A model generated the notes under the pieces. That model ran no database searches. It had not been told where the DNA came from and saw only the letters and a program-made list of their open reading frames with translations. From Tanypteryx hageni (lineage: Eukaryota > Arthropoda > Insecta > Odonata > Petaluridae), in contig CM054118.1 of NCBI GenBank assembly GCA_028673005.1, forward strand, positions 87,228,964 to 87,292,963: 64,000 bases of DNA, in the 5' to 3' direction. A program made the translations under genes and the position numbers. Every line of letters starts with the position of its first letter. Positions within the stretch are counted from its first letter, which is position 1. Of the stretch, positions 57,961 through 64,000 are shown piece by piece.

Positions 57961-58744
57961 ATTTTAAAATCTGGAAACTGTTGGAGATGAATGAAGATAC
58001 TGGTGAAAAGTTAAGTTTTTAGAATTCAATTTTTTCTGAATTTGTCTTTGAGTAGACTTTCCCTCTGCTACTGGCAACTCAAGTTGGGAATGTTACCTAC
58101 AGGAATGCCAGCCATTCCTTCATACAAGTACAGTAAACCCATTGCAGTTTGTGAGGATTACATTTTCCAGGAACATTGTAAATGACAAGAACTTGATTAA
58201 ATGATAAATATGGAGTTTGGGACTGGGGTTAGCTAAGCAAAGCCTATTTTTTTGTTTAGAGGTCACCTTTGATAAATAAATATTTAATCTTAAAAACATA
58301 TGGTTAATTAACCCATTAACCCAATATACTACAATTAAAGCTATGTATACTTATTTTATTTCTTTCTTATAGTTTAGCAGTAATTGTTTGGAAATTTCCA
58401 TTCACAATAACAATGCATCAAAGTTCAAATGTTAAAAGTCTCATTTTCACAGTGGTTAGAAATGAAATGCAAACATGGCCCTGGGATAGGTGTGCAGCCG
58501 AAAGAAAATTTTGTTTAATTACTGCTAGAATTAAAATTTGTTCAGAATTGGTCCAAAATATTGTTTATAATCCAGTTAAATTGTAACTGACAGTAGAATC
58601 ATGACTCGTTTAGAGCAAAGGAATTCCGAAAGGTCTTGGCACTAACTAAATTTATTAAACAAGTATTTTTATAACTAAGATAAGGGAAGTTGATACAAGC
58701 GTGGCTAGCCTGCCCTCCAAGTGTGAGGAATACTCTATTCTGAG

Positions 58745-58830
58745 GCAGGAGGATTAGTCTGTCTCTGTAGTTCAGTGGTAGAATATATGCCCGACAAGTG
58801 AAAGTCCTGTCATTGCAGAATTTTTCCTCT
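58745..58830 (+). repeat. tRNA-derived SINE fragment, family 2 (copy b)
   Basis: CTGTAGTTCAGTGGTAGAAT is a tRNA-like A-box region matching copy a at 14904 (ATTCAGTGGTAGAATAT). GCAGAATTTTTCC follows in both. The B box is deleted here: the sequence jumps from the anticodon-arm remnant to GTCATTGCAGAA. Confidence 0.6.
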
Positions 58831-59325
58831 GCTTTTTCAGACTTTGTGTTTAACTTTTATATAATTGATAATTATAATGCATTTTCCATATGATACACTG
58901 TACTCTCCGTAATTTGTCTAAAACAGCAACAATGGAGTTTCCCTTGATAAATTGAATTTTTGTATTCAAAACAAATGTGTGTAGCAGATCGATGGGTATT
59001 TGAAAATCAGCAGTGATAAAATGAATTTTCATTATTTTAGGTGTTCTTTGGATCAAGTCCGATCACATCACGAAGATAGCAGTGCTTTACAGCAATGACA
59101 AAAGACACTGAAAATATGCTGCACCCATTCTAATGTTATTCAAATAGAGGAACAGAATGGTAATGGAATCCAACTCGGGCCATTATACTCAGAGTGCCTA
59201 AAAGCTTTTTTAGGTCTGTCTCGTTAATTCTAAAAGAATAGTAGAAAATAGAAAATTAAATCATTTTCAAGTTATTCGACATTCTTGCGCTGAATAATCT
59301 TACATATAGTTTTCCAGGTCTGTGT

Positions 59326-59985
59326 GAGATGCTGATGTCATCAGTGGCACATTTTAATGCTTCTTTTAACAAACTTTCCGATTAGGTGGAAGGTTGAAAT
59401 TTCGCAGGAATGTTTGATTCAGATATAAAAATCAAATGATGAAAAAAGACCCGGGTTTGGCTTCAGGGGGGCGATTTCCATTTCCCGTAAGATAATACGT
59501 AAAAAGCGACTTTTTAAAGTGTAGGCTTTTATTCTTTTGGAAATTAAAATTAGAAAGAATTGATGTACGATCTTCGAATTTAAACTGTTGTAGGAAAATG
59601 AATGAAGTTTCTTATTCCATTCATCTTTTTCCGCCTACCATTCGAAATCTTTCATATTAAACACTTAAATAACATATTTTGGGAAAGTATCGGCTTTTAA
59701 ACAGGATGTTGCCTTGCCGACCACATCATTGTTAAGCTTTGAGAATTAGTTTTTGTCTCAACCCGCATACGTGTAATATTTACGAGTGCATAGATTGCCT
59801 TAAATTATTGTAGGATTTTTCCGAAATTATGTAATCCTAATGGGACGGATTTAGTTTGGATTCTTTTGCATATCTAAACGTCTATATAGATGTAGAATAA
59901 AAGAGGGGGGGATGTGGGGAGGGAGATAGGAAGGAAGGGATATAGAATGGAAGGTACATAGAGAGCAAGAGAGGTATAGAATTAG
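59326..59985 (-). repeat. Long inverted repeat, right arm
   Basis: This arm is the reverse complement of 51421-52085. Shared words in this orientation include CCGATTAGGTGGAAGGTTGA, GGGGCGATTTCCATTTCC, GACTTTTTAAAGT, AAACAGGATGTTG and CTATATAGATGTAGAATAAA. It differs from the left arm by scattered substitutions and small indels. Confidence 0.85.
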
Positions 59986-60075
59986 AAAAGGACGGGAGGA
60001 AAGCGATAAGGAGGGAGACGGAGAAGAAGAGGAAGAATGAGAGGGGGGAGGTGAGACAAGAGGGAGGGAAGGGGC
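59986..60075. repeat. Purine-rich tract
   Basis: A G/A-only stretch (GGAGGAAAGCG, AGGGAGACGGAGAAGAAGAG) occupies the place where the left arm has its pyrimidine array at 51119-51410. It looks like the same satellite edge in shorter, diverged form. Confidence 0.7.
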
Positions 60076-60189
60076 TCATCATTTAGCATATCTTACTGAT
60101 TTTTCATATCGAAATCAAATATATTCGGAATACTTTTATCGTAATCCTGTCATATTTTTCGAGCAATTGCGCTAGTTTTATATATGTAC

Positions 60190-60692
60190 CTAGAGGTAGA
60201 CTGGCCTGGGGGGACACTGGGAGTTTCCTGGTGGGTTGGTGGATTGAGCCATACAGTTCCATAACAGCGGCCTACAAATTTGTATCACTCATTTTTTTAA
60301 AATCTCGTTCGATAATATAATAAAATTTTGCTGCGTAAATTTATCTTATGCTGTGCATTGGGCCACAGTTCAGTTCTTGGAGATACGAGGTATTTAAAAC
60401 ACTAATCTTTATGAAGAACTTTTTTGTTTGGATCCTAAAAATTTTGCAAAAATTATAAAAACCTTTCCAGAGAATGCGTTAGAAAAACAAGAGAGTTAAA
60501 AAATTTAGCAATGACATCACTAAGGAAGAATTATGTGCAGAACTGATGGATTTTGCTAGGAAGTGGACTGAATTCAGTGCAACTATGGACAAATACGTCA
60601 TTATTGGGACTAGTGACAATGAAGATGGTGACAAAACTCTGCAAAACTGTAACTCATGCAAAAACTGCATAGCATGTTATTACAATGTTTAG
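60190..60692 (+). pseudogene. hAT element remnant with transposase fragment
   Basis: AGACTGGCCTGGGGGGACAC at 60199 resembles the edge of hAT elements. Further right, a plus-strand frame from about 60484 reads NKRVKKFSNDITKEELCAEL, DFARKWTEFSATMDKY and CNSCKNCIACYYNV before a stop. The Cys-rich end occurs before the dimerisation domain in some hAT transposases. The rest of the gene and the right terminus are missing. Confidence 0.4.
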
Positions 60693-60699
60693 ATTGCTT

Positions 60700-61240
60700 C
60701 CCTCCTCCCTTCGGTGTGTTTGGTGTAGGAGTTACGGCTATAATAGTCAAAGAGGCAAGATAAGCCAGAAGTACAAACTGACAATTCTCGTCAGCTCATA
60801 ACAATGTAACTACAGGGAGATTTTTTATTCAAGAGCCATGAAAAATAATATCGCAAGATGTCAGATAGAAACGAACATTTTTGTAATTAAATGTTTGATG
60901 ATACTTAAAAATGTTTTTAAGAAATCTCAAATAAATTGATGAAAGTGATCACCACCATTTCTACTTATGTTTTCCCACATGGACCGGCATTTTTCATTGT
61001 CATCCCTGATCCTTGTCGTTAGTTCATCAAGAGCATAGGGATTTGCTATGCTTACTTTTTTAATGTATCACCAAAGGAAATAAAATGGAAAAGTTTACTC
61101 ATAAATGGAATGCACAAAGATTTCAAAGGCATTCTTTATGGGAAACTAGCTGCTTATTGCGGCATTGCTTACAACATCACTAATATATGCTTACTTTCTC
61201 ACATTATGGTAAATTAATGCAATGGAAATCATGAATATGT
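60700..61240. other. Intergenic, nothing recognised
   Basis: AT-rich sequence downstream of eIF4E with no coding frame or repeat end that I can name. Confidence 0.45.
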
Positions 61241-61244
61241 GCGT

Positions 61245-61725
61245 TTACTTTTTAGAAATGTTATCCAAAATTTTACAGAGGTGGAGAACACTTCAACTAT
61301 CTCTGACGGGCTTGAATTTAAGGTTATACCAGTTCCTTGTATGGCCAAGATGCGGCAGTAATACAAAAATGCACAAAATATTTTCTGTTCAAATTATGTT
61401 TTGCGACAAATGCTACCATTAGTTATTCATAATTTTTTATTTTAAAGTTTTTTTGCGATATTAATGTAATGCATTGAAAATTTTTAGAAATGCAATCCAG
61501 AATACTACTGGGCCTCCTAGTGAACAACACTTCAACTATCTCTGATGGTCCTGCATTTAATGTGAAACCAGTTCCTTGTACAGCCAAGAGACGGCAGTAA
61601 TATTAAAATGCACGACAAAACTTTATATCAAAATTTTGTTCAAATTAGGTTTTACCACAATTTCTACTATTAGGTACTTGTATTTTTTAATTTTAATGTT
61701 TTAGGCCATATTTGCGACCAAAAAA
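61245..61725. repeat. Diverged tandem duplication, ~239-bp unit
   Basis: Two units in direct orientation share ACACTTCAACTATCTCTGA (61289 and 61528), CCAGTTCCTTGTA, GCCAAGA and CGGCAGTAATA, then similar AATTATGTTTT/AATTAGGTTTT tails. The period is 239 bases. Divergence is considerable, so the duplication is old. Confidence 0.85.
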
Positions 61726-61934
61726 GGAGCTATACTTTTGATGAAATTTCAATAACATAGTTAACAGGCCATGGGTTGTTGTCAATAACCATTCAGGTAC
61801 AAAAGGTAATTGTAAATTGTCCTGGTGAGATGACCCTTGACCTTCAGATGTGAGGTGTCATTGTTATTTTGCTGACACTGACAAAATGCACAATATATAG
61901 ATACATATGAAACGGTAGTAAAAGAATGGGCGAT

Positions 61935-62590
61935 TCTTGAATTTTTATCTCCGAAACTACAAGTAGCAATTATGTGGTTCCACACGTGTTTTTGAGATAA
62001 ATGTTGTCCTTGATTTGAATAAATGTTTTTATCTAGACCACATAAGAGCTTGGGAGAGAAAAATATTATATTGTTATTTTCCAATAGAACCATCTTAGCA
62101 ATCATTGTAAATAAAATGTCATTATGCACAAGATTTTCTCAAATTTTAATCTTGGAAACTATATGTCCTAATTATGTGGTCTTATTGACATTTTTGTAGT
62201 AAATGATGTCCTCGATCCAAATAAATTTTTAAAGCTATGCCTCGCATCATATAAGAGCTAGGGAGAGAAAAATATGGTTTTTAAAATTGTTTTTTGATAG
62301 AACCATCTTATCCAGTGTTTCTCAAACTGTGGGACGTGGCCCAAGAGGATGCCGAAAAATTATTTTGGATGTAAGGTGAAGTGTCAAAAAAATGAAGTTT
62401 TCATGAATGATAAAATTTTATCAAGAAATATTTGGAAAAATGATGTGATAAAATGAAGAAATTTGCAATCAAGTTTCTAATTTTTACCATTTTCAATTGA
62501 AAGGGGGCCGCGACAATTGAAAGTTTGAGAACCACTGATCTTAGCGATTGAAGTAAACAAAATATTTGATATTGTGCTTAGCTTGGAAGT
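61935..62590. repeat. Second tandem duplication, ~205-bp unit, with a MITE in unit 2
   Basis: Unit 1 (about 61935-62135) and unit 2 (about 62136-62312 continuing after 62537) share AATTATGTGG (61969 and 62170), GTCCT(T/C)GAT, AGAGCT(T/A)GGGAGAGAAAAATAT (62045 and 62254), TAGAACCATCTTA and (G/T)AAGTAAA-like ends. Unit 2 is split by the hAT MITE at 62313-62537. Confidence 0.85.
62313..62537. mobile_element. hAT MITE (225 bp) with near-perfect TSD
   Basis: The left end CAGTGTTTCTCAAACTGTGG and the inward-read right end CAGTGGTTCTCAAACTTTCA are typical hAT MITE termini. The flanks are ATCTTATC and ATCTTAGC, seven of eight bases alike. The unoccupied equivalent site in tandem unit 1 (62092-62099) reads ATCTTAGC, which gives the ancestral target and shows that the left copy has mutated. 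No coding capacity. Confidence 0.92.
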
Positions 62591-62599
62591 TTTAATTGA

Positions 62600-63710
62600 C
62601 GGATGCATTACAAAATCACAACTGGATGATCAATTTTAATAAAGAACACATCTCCGGTGGTTTAGGAGATGAAAGTTACTACAGACAGAGGGATGGACAA
62701 GACATGCCCATAAGGCCTTCTGTTATTACCACTTAGCTGGTAGAGAATGCCTAATAATCTGGGGATTAAGGTGTCCATAATGGCTTGGAAACAATATAGT
62801 CCCAAAGAGTAGGACAAGTTCCTTAGTGCTGTTATGTGTTGTGTGGCTCATGGCTCAATCTTGTTGAAAACAACCTCTTGTGTGTTTTATCCTGTTAGGT
62901 ACACTATTGTATCATTTAAGAAATGCCAGTCTGTGTCAGGAAACATTCTGTGGAAAACAGATTTATGTATCCAAAATGGTGACGGTCACTTGCAGCATTT
63001 AATTGTAGATTTTAAAAATAAACATTCTTGAGTATCATCAAACTTGAATCACAAAAATCCTATCTGACTTATATCTGGAGATATCATTATTTTTTATGGT
63101 TCTCAAAAGAAATCACCCTGTAATTATACAATAAGAATGGATTTTGTCTCTCTGTGTAGTTGGTAGTTAGTATAAGGTTGGTGCTTGATATTAATGTACA
63201 TGAGATCTGTTGTCAAGCGCTTTTAGGGCCCTCTGTTGGATGGTCTGTGAACTTTCTGACTGTACCTCTCGTATATTGCAATAAGTTAATGTAAAATTTG
63301 TTGAAAAACGAAATGTTCATAGTGTTGGGATTTTATGCAAGTACATTTAAAAAAGATGCCTTTGAACTAATCAAACGTCTTTTGGTGATTCTCAGTATTA
63401 GTGTGGAGGCATTTTAAAATTAAATGAGATTTGCAAACCTTTGAAAGTCTGCATCAGGAACGGCAGAGTTGACTCACAATAATTTAATCGCGAATCATCA
63501 AAACCATGAATGACAAGTTAATACTGTTAATACTTCATACAACATCTTAAGAGTGTGAAAAATAGTGTTTTCTAATAAATTATTTCCTTTGCAAAATAGA
63601 TGCCACTTTTAGTCATCCCCTTTTTGTGTGCAATTAGAATTAGCATTGAACAATGAAATAAAAATTGTTTAACCAGCCTAAACCAATTAGCAAAATACTA
63701 TTTGACCAAT
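62600..63710. other. Intergenic, nothing recognised
   Basis: No supported gene or repeat. A 65-codon plus frame at 62834 begins MCCVAHGSILLKTTSCV and has no recognisable motif. Confidence 0.4.
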
Positions 63711-63716
63711 ATCGAT

Positions 63717-63798
63717 GATTTTTTAAGTTCACTAAGAATTAATGAGTAGATTTTATGATTTCTTAAGTTCATTAAGAATTATTGAGTAGGTTTTTTTG
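63717..63798. repeat. 40-bp tandem repeat, two copies
   Basis: The unit GATTTYTTAAGTTCAYTAAG plus AATTAWTGAGTAGRTTTT occurs twice with a 40-base period and a few substitutions. Confidence 0.8.
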
Positions 63799-64000
63799 AA
63801 ATAAAAATCTATGAAGTAGGAATAAGTTTTTAAATATCAATAATTGAAAGTTTGAAGATTATTCTTGAAATAGAAACATTTTTTTCTTGTGGTGATATCT
63901 TGATTATGAGGTGGGCAAGGAGCAAATTTATTTGGGAAATTTTGTTATGAAATATTTTTGGCAAATTTTTCAATTTGTGAGCAAGTTGAATTAAAGATCA

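Noticed and set aside
1..64000. CRISPR array, integron, prophage or bacterial operon
   Set aside because: The sequence is clearly eukaryotic; no spaced short repeats, operons or ribosome binding sites were seen.

Overview
This is a eukaryotic, AT-rich and transposon-rich genomic window, almost certainly from an arthropod and probably an insect. The reasons are: spliced genes with GT-AG introns up to about 25 kb; an eIF4E whose sequence and C-terminus (ending KNTYTC) look insect-like; and a repeat load of mariner, Tigger/pogo, hAT, piggyBac, Penelope-like elements and tRNA-derived SINEs. There is no bacterial gene organisation, CRISPR array or rRNA.

Two host genes can be supported, arranged head to head. 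On the plus strand a complete five-exon gene for the cap-binding translation factor eIF4E (210 codons) runs from the ATG at 46853 to the stop at 57424, with all cap-binding residues present. On the minus strand, to its left, lie at least five exons of an uncharacterised Gln-rich protein with an RRM-like fold: 46004-46291, 36564 to about 36670, 11672-11740, 4980-5437 and 351-503. That gene continues beyond the left edge. The 0.56 kb between the two genes may hold a shared promoter.

Everything else is intron or flank filled with mobile DNA. 0.03-0.35 kb: hAT/ZBED5-like fragment. 1.2-3.3 kb: candidate element with inverted ends and an internal tandem duplication. 3.6-6.3 kb: two copies of repeat family R1 flanking the Q-rich exon, one split by a Tigger-type element. 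7.2-11.2 kb: Penelope remnant, Tigger and hAT transposase remnants, two MITEs. 16-18.4 kb: Tigger and piggyBac remnants. 21.5-25.6 kb: a SINE, then a decayed Penelope-like element interrupted by a hAT-type element that itself carries a fragment of a different Penelope-like element. 26.5-31.0 kb: a full-length hAT element with perfect 8-bp target duplications. 33.5-36.1 kb: another hAT-type element with two further insertions. 41-44.3 kb: mariner remnant and nested Tigger-type elements with a SINE.

Inside the eIF4E introns are two mariners of one family in opposite orientation, a 660-bp inverted repeat pair that brackets the last two eIF4E exons, a deleted piggyBac and a Tigger/pogo transposase fragment. 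After eIF4E come a SINE fragment, a hAT fragment, two diverged tandem duplications and a hAT MITE inserted into one unit of the second duplication.

No new enzymatic or defence system was recognised. The most notable signals are structural: nested insertions datable by target duplications, repeats flanking single exons, and one insertion whose empty site survives in a neighbouring tandem unit. All family calls come from reading motifs by eye, without database searches.
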